Of a DNA stretch of 64,000 nucleotides, positions 43,952-52,601 are shown one piece after another (the stretch's first letter is position 1; each line of letters starts with the position of its first letter). Source of the stretch: Streptomyces sp. NRRL S-118. GTDB taxonomy: Bacteria > Actinomycetota > Actinomycetes > Streptomycetales > Streptomycetaceae. A model generated the notes under the pieces. That model did not search any database. It was not told the DNA's origin and was given only the letters and a program-made list of their open reading frames with translations. Location: the NCBI RefSeq assembly GCF_000716335.1, contig NZ_KL591012.1, positions 68,407 through 132,406 of the forward strand, read 5' to 3'. The translations under genes and the position numbers were made by a program.

Positions 43952-44132
43952 CGCGGCTGCGCTCCTTCACCAGGCAAGGGCTGATCTGACGCCGACCATT
44001 GTGGACCGTCCCACCGACAACGCCGACCGCGACCCGGAAGAGGGACGATCCGGCGGTACGGGAACTTCGCCAGGTGTCGGTCCGCTTGCATACAGTGGCA
44101 GCACTTTCCACTCCGCGATCGAAGGGACGTAC

Positions 44133-45473
44133 ATGCCCATGGGTCACACGGCCACAGCCCAGGCCGGCTCCGGCGGCCTGACAGCGACCGAGCACCGCCT
44201 GGCCAACGGCCTGCGCGTGGTGCTCTCCGAGGACCACCTGACCCCGGTCGCCGCGGTGTGCCTCTGGTACGACGTCGGCTCCCGTCACGAGGTCGAGGGC
44301 CGCACCGGCCTCGCCCACCTCTTCGAGCACCTGATGTTCCAGGGCTCGGCCCAGGTGAAGGGCAACGGCCACTTCGAGCTGGTGCAGGGTGCCGGCGGCT
44401 CGCTCAACGGCACCACGAGCTTCGAGCGGACCAACTACTTCGAGACCATGCCCGCCCACCAGCTGGAGCTGGCCCTGTGGCTCGAGGCCGACCGGATGGG
44501 CTCCCTGCTCGCCGCGCTCGACGAGGAGTCCATGGAGAACCAGCGGGACGTCGTCAAGAACGAGCGCCGCCAGCGGTACGACAACGTCCCGTACGGCACG
44601 GCCTTCGAGCGGCTGACCGCCCTCGCGTACCCGGAAGGCCACCCCTACCACCACACGCCGATCGGCTCCATGGCCGACCTCGACGCCGCCACCCTCGAGG
44701 ACGCGCGGAACTTCTTCCGCACGTACTACGCGCCCAACAACGCCGTCCTGTCGGTCGTCGGCGACATCGACCCCGCCCAGACGCTCGCCTGGATCGAGAA
44801 GTACTTCGGCTCCATCCCGGCCCACGACGGCAAGCAGCCGCCGCGCGACGGGACCCTGCCCGACACCATCGGCGAGCAGCTGCGCCACGTCGTCGAGGAG
44901 GAGGTCCCGGCCCGCGCGCTGATGGCCGCCTACCGCCTGCCGCACGACGGCACGCGCGAGTGCGACGCCGCCGACCTGGCCCTGACCGTCCTCGGCGGCG
45001 GCGAGTCCTCCCGGCTGCACAACCGCCTGGTGCGCCGCGACCGTACGGCCGTGTCGGCCGGCTTCGGCCTGCTGCGGCTGTCCGGCGCTCCGTCGCTCGG
45101 CTGGCTGGACGTGAAGACCTCCGCCGGCGTGGACGTGCCCGACATCGAGGCCGCCGTCGACGACGAGCTGGCCCGGTTCGCCGCCGAGGGCCCCACCCCG
45201 GAGGAGATGGAGCGGGCCCAGGCCCAGCTGGAGCGGGAGTGGCTCGACCGGCTCGCCACGGTCGCGGGCCGCGCGGACGAACTGTGCCGCTTCGCCGTCC
45301 TGTTCGGTGACCCGCAGCTCGCCCTCACCGCCGTCCAGCGCGTCCTGGACGTCACCGCAGAGGAGGTGCAGGCGGTCGCCAAGGCCCGGCTGCGCCCGGA
45401 CAACAGGGCCGTACTGGTCTATGAGCCCGTCACCGCAGACCGCAGCGAGCAGGAAGAGGGAGCCGACCAGTGA
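44133..45473 (+). CDS. M16 zinc peptidase, catalytic subunit
   Basis: This 446-residue peptidase of the pitrilysin/processing-peptidase family carries the inverted zinc motif HLFEHLMF near residue 61. The third ligand lies about 75 residues later, in VVKNERRQRYDN. Such proteins work as heterodimers with a partner lacking the motif, which here is encoded next and overlaps by four bases (GTGA). The ATG at 44133 has GAAGGGA 5 bases before it; an ATG at 44139 is possible. A possible -10, TACAGT, lies near 44090-44095. No signal peptide is apparent, so it is probably cytoplasmic. Confidence 0.93.
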   Translation: MPMGHTATAQAGSGGLTATEHRLANGLRVVLSEDHLTPVAAVCLWYDVGSRHEVEGRTGLAHLFEHLMFQGSAQVKGNGHFELVQGAGGSLNGTTSFERTNYFETMPAHQLELALWLEADRMGSLLAALDEESMENQRDVVKNERRQRYDNVPYGTAFERLTALAYPEGHPYHHTPIGSMADLDAATLEDARNFFRTYYAPNNAVLSVVGDIDPAQTLAWIEKYFGSIPAHDGKQPPRDGTLPDTIGEQLRHVVEEEVPARALMAAYRLPHDGTRECDAADLALTVLGGGESSRLHNRLVRRDRTAVSAGFGLLRLSGAPSLGWLDVKTSAGVDVPDIEAAVDDELARFAAEGPTPEEMERAQAQLEREWLDRLATVAGRADELCRFAVLFGDPQLALTAVQRVLDVTAEEVQAVAKARLRPDNRAVLVYEPVTADRSEQEEGADQ

Positions 45474-46867
45474 GCGACGCCGCTGTGTCCCTGACGTCCA
45501 TGGAGTTCCACCCGCAGCCCCGGGCGGGCACGCCCAAGCCCTGGGCCTTCCCGGCCCCCGAGCGCGGCACCCTCGACAACGGCCTGACAGTGCTGCGCTG
45601 CCACCGCCCCGGCCAGCAGGTCGTGGCCGTCGACATCTCCCTCGCCGCCCCGCTGGAGGCCGAGCCGGAGGGCCTCGACGGAGTCGCCACGATCATGTCC
45701 CGGGCCCTGTCCGAGGGCACCGACAAGTACTCGGCGGAGGAGTTCGCCGCCGAGCTGGAGCGCTGCGGCGCCACGCTCGACGCGCACGCCGACCACCCCG
45801 GCGTCCGGGTCTCCCTCGAGGTGCCGGTGTCCCGGCTGGCCAAGGCCCTCGGGCTGGTCGCCGAGGCGCTGCGCGCCCCTGCCTTCGCCGACAGCGAGGT
45901 CGAGCGCCTGGTGCGCAACCGGCTCGACGAGATCCCGCACGAGCTCGCCAACCCGGCCCGCCGCGCCGCCATGCAGCTCTCCAAGGAGCTCTTCCCGGCC
46001 GCCTCGCGCATGTCCCGCCCCCGCCAGGGCACCGAGGAGACGGTGGCGCGGATCGACGCCGCGGCCGTGCGGGCCTTCTACGAGGCACACGTCCGGCCCG
46101 CCACGGCCACCGCGGTCGTCGTGGGCGACCTGACGGGCGTCGACCTCGACGCGGTGCTCGCCGACACCCTCGGCGCCTGGACGGGCGACACCGCCGCGCC
46201 CCGCCCCGTCCCGCCGGTCACCGCCGACGACACGGGTCGCGTCGTCATCGTCGACCGGCCCGGCGCCGTGCAGACGCAGCTGCTGATCGGCCGCATCGGC
46301 CCCGACCGGCACGACCGCGTGTGGCCCGCGCAGGTCCTCGGTACGTACTGCCTGGGCGGCACCCTCACCTCCCGGCTGGACCGCGTCCTGCGTGAGGAGA
46401 AGGGCTACACCTACGGCGTGCGCGCCTTCGGACAGGTGCTGCGCTCCGGTCCCGAGGGCAACGGCGCCGCGATGCTGGCCATCAGCGGATCCGTCGACAC
46501 GCCCAACACGGGTCCGGCGCTCGGCGACCTGTGGAAGGTGCTGCGCACCCTGGCAGCCGAGGGCCTGACCGACGCCGAGCGCGAGACTGCCGTGCAGAAC
46601 CTGGTGGGCGTCGCCCCGCTGAAGTACGAGACGGCGGCCTCGGTCGCGGGCACCCTCGCCGACCAGGTCGAGCAGCACCTCCCGGACGACTTCCAGGCGC
46701 AGTTGTACGCCCGCCTGGCCGAGACCGGGACCGTGGAGGCCACCGCCGCCGTCGTCAGCGCCTTCCCGGTGGACCGTCTCGTCACCGTGCTCGTCGGTGA
46801 CGCCGCGCAGATCAAGGAGCCCGTCGAGGCGCTCGGCATCGGCGAAGTGACCGTCGTCTCCGGCTGA
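45470..46867 (+). CDS. M16 peptidase-like partner, zinc site lost
   Basis: This 465-residue protein is the second half of an M16 pair. It shares the two-domain M16 fold (domain 1 from about 35, domain 2 from about 250), but the HxxEH position reads GLDGVATIMSRAL, so it cannot bind zinc. The substrate-handling motif REEKGYTYGVRAF near residue 310, with the Arg-Tyr pair, is intact and complements the catalytic partner. The GTG at 45470 overlaps the previous stop codon, so the two should be made in equal amounts. A perfect hairpin follows. Confidence 0.92.
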   Translation: MSDAAVSLTSMEFHPQPRAGTPKPWAFPAPERGTLDNGLTVLRCHRPGQQVVAVDISLAAPLEAEPEGLDGVATIMSRALSEGTDKYSAEEFAAELERCGATLDAHADHPGVRVSLEVPVSRLAKALGLVAEALRAPAFADSEVERLVRNRLDEIPHELANPARRAAMQLSKELFPAASRMSRPRQGTEETVARIDAAAVRAFYEAHVRPATATAVVVGDLTGVDLDAVLADTLGAWTGDTAAPRPVPPVTADDTGRVVIVDRPGAVQTQLLIGRIGPDRHDRVWPAQVLGTYCLGGTLTSRLDRVLREEKGYTYGVRAFGQVLRSGPEGNGAAMLAISGSVDTPNTGPALGDLWKVLRTLAAEGLTDAERETAVQNLVGVAPLKYETAASVAGTLADQVEQHLPDDFQAQLYARLAETGTVEATAAVVSAFPVDRLVTVLVGDAAQIKEPVEALGIGEVTVVSG

Positions 46868-46906
46868 TTGACGACGGGTCGGGCGCCCGCCGTCCGCCCG
46901 GTTCGC

Positions 46907-46940
46907 GGAACCCCGGCATCCGATCGGATGCCGGGGTTCC
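46907..46940 (+). terminator. Terminator of the M16 operon
   Basis: A perfect 15-bp inverted repeat (46907-46921 with 46926-46940) has a 4-base GATC loop and starts 39 bp after the stop codon. Confidence 0.9.
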
Positions 46941-47094
46941 CCTGTCTCCTCGCCGTATGTCCGTTTTATTGGGGAGGTTACGTGTCTGCCCTGTGGCGTG
47001 CGCTACAAAAAAGCGTGTTCGTTTGGTGATTGAAAGATCGGCCGCTTAGCGTCTGATGCGCTGTCCGCCCGCTGCACCCGCCGCACCCGCGGCA
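46941..47094. other. Promoter region upstream of the c-di-AMP riboswitch
   Basis: This region is locally AT-richer (GTTTTATTGGGG; CTACAAAAAAGCG; GATTGAAAGATCG) than the rest of the intergenic gap. It must contain the promoter of the M23 peptidase transcript. TACAAAAAA at 47004-47012 is the most promoter-like stretch. No gene is seen. Confidence 0.4.
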
Positions 47095-47254
47095 CCGGAC
47101 AGCCATCGCCGAATCCCCATCGGGCGCGAGCCCGGGGAGCCGGGGACCCATGCAGTCCCTGGGGTGAATCGGACGCCTTCGCATCCGTGCGGAGGGGCCC
47201 GTAGGAGACCTTCCTGCTCCGAACCCGTCAGCTAACCCGGTAGGCGAGAAGGAA
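47095..47254 (+). promoter_or_regulatory. c-di-AMP riboswitch (ydaO/yuaA type)
   Basis: Conserved ydaO motifs appear in order. These are GCCGGGGACCCATG at 47140-47153, GGGGTGAATCGGACG at 47161-47175, GTAGGAGACCTTCCTGCTCC near 47201-47220, and GAACCCGTCAGCTAACCCGG at 47221-47240, followed by TAGGCG. The aptamer ends about 27 bp before the M23 start codon. Streptomyces use this class in front of cell-wall hydrolase genes, where rising c-di-AMP lowers expression. The AAGGAAGGAAAGGA after it supplies the ribosome-binding site. Confidence 0.93.
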
Positions 47255-47273
47255 GGAAAGGACCAGCCACTTC

Positions 47274-48056
47274 ATGGCGTTCACCCGTGCCACCGGGAAG
47301 CACCGTGCCCCGAGCCGTCTGAGCCGCAAGAGCGCACACGCCGCAGGCGTCGCGGCTCTCGCCACCACCGGCGTGATCGGAACCCTCGCTTCCCCGGCGC
47401 TCGCCGCCGACACGGACACCCGCGCTCTCGAGGACACCGGCCTGAACCAGGCGGTCATCACCGACACGATCGCCGACCGCATCGACGCCCAGGCCGAGGC
47501 CCAGGAGCGGGAGGCCGAGGAGGCCGCCGCCCTCGCCGAGGCCCAGGCCAAGGCGGAGGCCGAGGCCAAGCGCAAGGCGGAGGCCCGCGCCAAGGCGGCC
47601 CGTGAGGCCGAGGAGCGCGCCGCCCGCGAGGCCGAGCGCAAGCGGCTCAACTCCTTCACGCTCCCGGTCGCCGGCTCGTACGTCAGCACCTCCTACGGGG
47701 CCGGCGGGGCCATGTGGTCCTCGGGCAGCCACACCGGCATCGACTTCCACGCCCCCTACGGCAGCGAGGTCGTCTCCGTGGGCCTGGGCACCGTCGTCGA
47801 GGCCGGCTGGGGCGGCGCGTACGGCAACAACGTCGTGATCCGGATGGCGGACGGCACGTACACCCAGTACGGCCACCTCTCCTCCGTCAGCGTCGCCGTG
47901 GGCGAGCGCGTCATGCCGGGCCAGCAGATAGGCATCTCCGGCTCGACCGGCAACTCGTCAGGTCCGCACCTCCACTTCGAGGCCCGCACGAGCGCCGAGT
48001 ACGGCTCCGACATCGACCCGGTCGCGTACCTGCGCTCCCACGGCGTCAACGTCTGA
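47274..48056 (+). CDS. Secreted M23 (LytM-type) cell-wall endopeptidase
   Basis: This 260-residue peptidoglycan hydrolase cuts peptide cross-links. A long signal peptide with a hydrophobic core (VAALATTGVIGTLA) is cleaved after SPALA near residue 44. An alanine-, glutamate- and lysine-rich coiled coil follows at about 70-125 and probably acts as a spacer. The M23 domain covers about 128-255, with the zinc ligands in HTGIDFHAP and HLHFEART. The ATG at 47274 comes 27 bp after a c-di-AMP riboswitch, so its expression is tied to that second messenger and thus to envelope or osmotic state. Confidence 0.95.
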   Translation: MAFTRATGKHRAPSRLSRKSAHAAGVAALATTGVIGTLASPALAADTDTRALEDTGLNQAVITDTIADRIDAQAEAQEREAEEAAALAEAQAKAEAEAKRKAEARAKAAREAEERAAREAERKRLNSFTLPVAGSYVSTSYGAGGAMWSSGSHTGIDFHAPYGSEVVSVGLGTVVEAGWGGAYGNNVVIRMADGTYTQYGHLSSVSVAVGERVMPGQQIGISGSTGNSSGPHLHFEARTSAEYGSDIDPVAYLRSHGVNV

Positions 48057-48367
48057 CCCCGACGCCCGGGACCCACCCGGCGTCCGCCGGCCCCGGCTCG
48101 CTCCACGCGAGCAGGGGCCTTTCGGCATGCCCGGGCCCGTCGGGCACGGCTCCGTGCCGGCCCACCCCCCCCGCTCGATGCCGGCCGGTCCCGCTCTATC
48201 CCGCTCGATCCCGCTCGGTCCCGGCCCGTTCCGGCCGATCCTGGCCAAAAGATATCCATGGTTTTCGGTCGGCCATCGGAAATTCAGCCGTGCTGCAATA
48301 GAGTCACTGAACACTCGTCAAATCGTCGGCGCTCATTGTTCCGCGCGGATCCAGTCGGAGGTTCGGT
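48057..48367. other. Low-complexity gap with CCCGCTC repeats
   Basis: TCCCGCTCGATCCCGCTCGG-like tandem words of about 10 bp occupy 48188-48236. After them the sequence becomes AT-richer (AAAAGATATCCATGG at 48246-48260), a likely promoter region for the GntR gene. The gap could also contain the end of the M23 transcript. No gene is seen. Confidence 0.6.
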
Positions 48368-49033
48368 ATGCGCATTCCCGCGCACTCGGTATGCACGGCT
48401 ATCCGCGACGACATCGTCTCCGGGGTCTTCGAGCGCGGCGGCCGGCTCACCGAGGAGCAGCTGGCGCGCCGCTACGGGGTCTCCCGCGTCCCCGTTCGCG
48501 AGGCCCTGCGCACCCTGGAGTCGGAGGGCTTCGTCACCACGCGCCGGCACATCGGGGCGTGCGTCGCCGAGCCGACCGAGCAGGAGGCCGCCGACCTGCT
48601 GGAGATCCGCGCCCTGCTCGAACCGCTCGGCGCGGCACGCGCCGCCCAGCGGCGCACCGAGGCGCACCTCAAGGTGCTGCGGGGCCTGGTCAGACTCGGT
48701 CAGGAGCGGGCGCGCCGGGGCCGGGGCGAGGACCTGCGCTCGCTCGGCGGCTGGTTCCACGAGACCCTCGCCCAGGCCTCCGGAAGCCCCGGACTGACCG
48801 CCCTGCTGACCCAGCTGCGGCACAAGATCGCATGGATGTACGTGGTCGAGGAGTCCGCGCAACCGGTGGAGGAGTGGGCCGAGCACGGCGCCATCGTCGA
48901 CGCCGTGGCGCGCGGTGACGCGGAGCGGGCCAGGGCGCTCACCGCCCTGCACGCGGAGCGGTCCCGCGGGGCCCACCGGCTGCGTGTGAGGACTTCGCAA
49001 CCTGACGTCAACACAGCGAGCGTCCGCAATTAA
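48368..49033 (+). CDS. GntR-family regulator with FCD domain
   Basis: This 221-residue regulator of the FadR subfamily has an N-terminal winged helix (about 8-75: LTEEQLARRYGVSRVPVREA, then RTLESEGFVTTRR). The FCD ligand-binding domain follows (about 80-205), with LLEIRALLEPLGAARAA. The FCD histidine and aspartate ligands that normally hold a metal are only partly conserved, so the effector is unclear. The ATG at 48368 follows GGAGG. It is convergent with ptsH, whose protein is central to sugar transport, but a regulatory link is not shown. Confidence 0.9.
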   Translation: MRIPAHSVCTAIRDDIVSGVFERGGRLTEEQLARRYGVSRVPVREALRTLESEGFVTTRRHIGACVAEPTEQEAADLLEIRALLEPLGAARAAQRRTEAHLKVLRGLVRLGQERARRGRGEDLRSLGGWFHETLAQASGSPGLTALLTQLRHKIAWMYVVEESAQPVEEWAEHGAIVDAVARGDAERARALTALHAERSRGAHRLRVRTSQPDVNTASVRN

Positions 49034-49118
49034 CAGCGGGGCCGTATACAAAGAAGAGCAATTCCGCGGCGTGGATATTCCTGTCCAGCCCTGTCATTCA
49101 CGTCCGCACCACGAAAAC

Positions 49119-49169
49119 GGTGGAGCCGTACCGGCCCGGAATCGAATTCCGTGGCGATACGGCTCCGCC
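49119..49169. terminator. Bidirectional terminator between the GntR gene and ptsH
   Basis: GGTGGAGCCGTA (49119-49130) pairs with TACGGCTCCGCC (49158-49169) with one G-U pair. Inside, the palindrome GGAATTCGATTCC-like core (49138-49150) adds a second small stem. The two flanking genes converge here. Confidence 0.7.
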
Positions 49170-49228
49170 GCTCGTGTCCGGAAACCGGGAACGGCCGGGT
49201 AAAGCCCCGTCCCGGAAGTCCGGAAGAC

Positions 49229-49510
49229 TCAGACGGTCTCGGGGAGCTCTTCGAGACCCTCGGCGACCAGCTTCGCCAGACGGTCCAGGGCGGCGTCGGC
49301 ACCCTCCGCGTCCGAAGCGAGCACGATCTCCTCGCCGCCCTGCGCGCCCAGGCCGAGCACCGCGAGCATCGAGGCGGCGTTCACCGGGTTTCCGCCGGCC
49401 TTGGCGATCGTGACGGGAACGCCGGAGGCCGTGGCGGCACGGACGAAGATGGAGGCGGGGCGGGCGTGCAGGCCCTCGGCCCAGCCGACGTTGACGCGGC
49501 GCTCAGCCAT
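49229..49510 (-). CDS. ptsH: HPr phosphocarrier of the PTS
   Basis: This 93-residue phosphocarrier takes phosphate from enzyme I and passes it to sugar-specific EII components. The phospho-histidine is His15 in AEGLHARPAS. The regulatory Ser46 region is replaced by VNAASMLAV, with Ser at residue 47. The ATG at 49510 has AAGGG 6 bases before it. ptsI and the EII genes are not in this window. Streptomyces ptsH is normally separate from other pts genes, which agrees with the isolated position here. Confidence 0.95.
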   Translation of the reverse strand: MAERRVNVGWAEGLHARPASIFVRAATASGVPVTIAKAGGNPVNAASMLAVLGLGAQGGEEIVLASDAEGADAALDRLAKLVAEGLEELPETV

Positions 49511-49629
49511 GGTGTTGCCCTTCGAGTTCAGGGGGTTGTCTAGACCACTCTCTCATGTTGTCCGGGGTGCGCGCGAACCTGATCATCCGGCCCTGTCCAC
49601 AGCACCTCCGCGACCGGTGCCCCGCCCCG

Positions 49630-49635
49630 TACGCT
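49630..49635 (+). promoter_or_regulatory. -10 element for a leaderless gene
   Basis: TACGCT ends 6 bases before the ATG at 49642, with no ribosome-binding site. No clear -35 box is seen. The same layout recurs before several genes in this window. Confidence 0.5.
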
Positions 49636-49641
49636 GGCCCC

Positions 49642-52560
49642 ATGCGGACCCCGTCGGATCAGCCGGACCATGCGTACCCCGACCACTGGGAGGCCGACGT
49701 CGTACTGCGCGACGGCGGCACCGCGCGCATCAGGCCGATCACTCCCGATGACGCGGAACGCCTGGTCAGCTTCTACGAGCAGGTCTCCGACGAATCGAAG
49801 TACTACCGGTTTTTCGCACCCTACCCCCGCCTCTCCGCCAAGGACGTGCACCGCTTCACCCACCACGACTACGTGGACCGGGTGGGCCTGGCGGCCACGG
49901 TCGGCGACGACTTCATCGCCACCGTCCGCTACGACCGGATCGACGACCGGGGGCACCCCGCGAGCGCGCCCGCCGACGAGGCCGAGGTCGCCTTCCTCGT
50001 CCAGGACGCCCACCAGGGGCGCGGCGTCGCCTCCGCGCTCCTGGAGCACATCGCGGCGGTCGCGCGCGAGCGGGACATCCGGCGCTTCGCGGCCGAGGTG
50101 CTGCCCGCCAACTCCAAGATGATCAAGGTCTTCACGGACGCCGGGTACACCCAGAAGCGCAGTTTCGAGGACGGCGCCGTACGCCTCCACCTCGACCTGG
50201 AGCCCACCGACCGCTCCCTCGCCGTGCAGCGCGCCCGGGAGCAGCGCGCCGAGGCCCGGTCCGTGCAACGGCTCCTGGCCCCCGGATCGGTCGCCGTCAT
50301 CGGTGCCGGCCGCACCCACGGCGGGGTCGGTCGCACGGTCCTGCGCAACCTCCTCGACGCCGGGTACACCGGCCGCACCTACGCCGTGAACCGCGCCCTG
50401 CCGGAGGGGCGCAGCGAGATGGAGGGCGTCCCGGCCTTCCGTTCCGTCGGCGACATCGGCGAGCCCGTCGATCTCGCCATCGTCGCCGTACCGGCCGAGC
50501 GGGTCCCGGAGGTCCTCGCCGACTGCGGCGAGCACGGCGTCCAGGGGCTGGTCGTCCTCTCCGCCGGATACGCCGAACAGGGCGCCGCCGGACGGGAGCG
50601 CCAGCGGGAACTGGTCCGCCAGGCCCGCACGTACGGCATGCGCGTCATCGGCCCCAACGCCTTCGGTGTCATCAACACCGCGCCCGGCGTGCGGCTGAAC
50701 GCGTCCCTCGCGCCGCATTCCCCGGCACAGGGCCGCATCGGCCTGTTCACCCAGTCCGGCGCGATCGGCATCGCGCTGCTCTCCGGACTGCACCGGCGCG
50801 GCGCGGGCCTGTCGACCTTCGTCTCCGCGGGCAACCGCGCCGATGTGTCGGGCAACGACATCCTGCAGTACTGGTACGACGACCCCGACACGGACGTCGC
50901 CCTGATGTACCTCGAATCGATCGGCAACCCGCGCAAGTTCACGCGCCTCGCCCGCCGCACGGCGGCCGTCAAACCCGTGGTCGTGGTGCAGGGTGCCCGC
51001 CACGGGGGCAGCGCCCCGCCGGGCCACGCGGTGCCGGTCACCCGCATCCCGTACGCCACGGTCTCCGCCCTGCTGCGGCAGGCGGGCGTCATCCGCGTCG
51101 ACACCGTCACCGAGCTCGTCGACGCGGGCCTGCTGCTCGCCGGGCAGCCGCTCCCCGCCGGGCCGCGCGTGGCGATCCTCGGCAATTCCGAGTCGCTCGG
51201 CCTGCTCACGTACGACGCGTGCCTCACCGAGGGCCTGCGGCCGCTCCGGCCGCGCGACCTGACGACCGCCGCCACGCCGCAGGACTTCCGCGCCGCGCTC
51301 TCCGAGGCCCTGCGGGACGACGCGTGCGACGCCGTCGTGGTGACCGCCATCCCCTGGGTCGGCGATAACGGGGTGACCGAGTCGGGCGACGGCGAGGTTC
51401 TGGCGGCCGCCCTGCGGGCCGCCTCCGCCACCGCTCCGGCGAAGCCGGTCCTGGTGGTCCACGTCGAGATGGGCGCCCTCGCCGACGCCCTGGCGGCCGC
51501 CACCAGCACGGCGCCCCCGCCCCCCGGCCCCGCCGTCCACCCGGCTCCGGAGCCCCCGGCACCCGCCGGAACCCCGCATCCCGCACCCGCCGACACCCCG
51601 CACCCCGCGCGCACGGAACCAGCCGAACCAGCGGGACCCGCCGGCCCCGCCCCGGAAGCCGGCGGTACCCCGGGCCCCCGGGAGAGCCGCATCCCCGCGT
51701 ACCCCGCCGCCGAGCGGGCCGCACGGGCGCTCGCCGAGGCCGTGCGGTACGCACAGTGGCGGCGGCAGGCGGCCGAGCCGGGCCGGGTGCCGCATTACGA
51801 GGGCATCGACGAGGCGGGTGCCGCCGCCCAGATCGAGCGGGCGCTCGGTGAGGGCGACGGCGTGGGGGAGCGGGGCGTCACCCTGGACCCCGCGGCCACC
51901 CGCGAGCTGCTCGGCCGGTACGGCATCGACGTACGCCCCGCCCTCGCCGCCCCGACGCCGGACGCCGCCGTCCGCGCCGCCGGGCACCTCGGCTACCCCG
52001 TCGCCCTCAAGACCACCGCGCCCCACCTGCGCCACCGCCCCGACCTCGGCGGCGTACGCCTCGACCTGGCCACCGAGGAGCAGCTCCGCACCGCGTACGC
52101 CGAGCTGACCCAGACCCTCGGCAAGCCCGAGGAGCTCCAGCCCGTCGTCCAGCCCATGGCGCCGCGCGGCGTGGACACCGTCGTGCGCGCCGCCCTCGAC
52201 CCCGCCGTCGGAGCCGTCCTGTCGTTCGGCCTCGCCGGCGCCCCCTCCGAGCTGCTCGGCGACACCGCGCACCGGCTCGTCCCGGCCACCGAGCGGGACG
52301 TCGCCGAACAGATCCGCTCCATCCGCGCCGCGCCGCTGCTGTTCGGCTGGCGCGGCGCCGACCCCGTCGACACCTCCGCCCTGGAGGAGCTGCTCCTGCG
52401 CGTGTCCCGGCTGGTCGACGACCACCCGGAGATCGTCGCCATCGGCCTGGAGCCGGTGGTCGTCGCGCCGCGCGGCCTGTCCGTCCTCGGCGCCACCGTC
52501 CGCCTCGCCCCGCCCCCCGCCCGCACCGACCTCGGGCCACGACGTCTCCCCAGCTACTGA
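49642..52560 (+). CDS. PatA-like GNAT acetyltransferase fused to an NDP-forming acyl-CoA synthetase
   Basis: This 972-residue protein starts with a GNAT domain (about 22-190), with the acetyl-CoA loop QGRGVA at 125-130. A CoA-binding and ligase part follows (about 215-600: LAPGSVAVIGAGRTHGGVG, FTQSGAIGIALLSGLH). After a Pro/Ala linker (about 615-680) comes an ATP-grasp region (about 750-970). S. lividans PatA, which acetylates and inactivates acyl-CoA synthetases, has the same two parts in this order. Whether the synthetase part is catalytic or only senses metabolites is not decidable here. The ATG at 49642 directly follows a -10 element, so the message is probably leaderless. Confidence 0.9.
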   Translation: MRTPSDQPDHAYPDHWEADVVLRDGGTARIRPITPDDAERLVSFYEQVSDESKYYRFFAPYPRLSAKDVHRFTHHDYVDRVGLAATVGDDFIATVRYDRIDDRGHPASAPADEAEVAFLVQDAHQGRGVASALLEHIAAVARERDIRRFAAEVLPANSKMIKVFTDAGYTQKRSFEDGAVRLHLDLEPTDRSLAVQRAREQRAEARSVQRLLAPGSVAVIGAGRTHGGVGRTVLRNLLDAGYTGRTYAVNRALPEGRSEMEGVPAFRSVGDIGEPVDLAIVAVPAERVPEVLADCGEHGVQGLVVLSAGYAEQGAAGRERQRELVRQARTYGMRVIGPNAFGVINTAPGVRLNASLAPHSPAQGRIGLFTQSGAIGIALLSGLHRRGAGLSTFVSAGNRADVSGNDILQYWYDDPDTDVALMYLESIGNPRKFTRLARRTAAVKPVVVVQGARHGGSAPPGHAVPVTRIPYATVSALLRQAGVIRVDTVTELVDAGLLLAGQPLPAGPRVAILGNSESLGLLTYDACLTEGLRPLRPRDLTTAATPQDFRAALSEALRDDACDAVVVTAIPWVGDNGVTESGDGEVLAAALRAASATAPAKPVLVVHVEMGALADALAAATSTAPPPPGPAVHPAPEPPAPAGTPHPAPADTPHPARTEPAEPAGPAGPAPEAGGTPGPRESRIPAYPAAERAARALAEAVRYAQWRRQAAEPGRVPHYEGIDEAGAAAQIERALGEGDGVGERGVTLDPAATRELLGRYGIDVRPALAAPTPDAAVRAAGHLGYPVALKTTAPHLRHRPDLGGVRLDLATEEQLRTAYAELTQTLGKPEELQPVVQPMAPRGVDTVVRAALDPAVGAVLSFGLAGAPSELLGDTAHRLVPATERDVAEQIRSIRAAPLLFGWRGADPVDTSALEELLLRVSRLVDDHPEIVAIGLEPVVVAPRGLSVLGATVRLAPPPARTDLGPRRLPSY

Positions 52561-52588
52561 GGGGGACGGGCCTGGCCGACCGGCCCCG

Positions 52589-52594
52589 TAGGAT
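52589..52594 (+). promoter_or_regulatory. -10 element for a leaderless gene
   Basis: TAGGAT ends 7 bases before the ATG at 52602. Transcription would start at or very near the start codon. No strong -35 is visible. Confidence 0.55.
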
Positions 52595-52601
52595 GGAGCC
52601 C

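Noticed and set aside
41991-45020. Open frame of 1009 codons antisense to the M16 gene and overlapping parC
   Set aside because: It crosses two clear genes in other frames, has the Arg/Gly/Ala-rich composition of a shadow frame, and shows no family motif.
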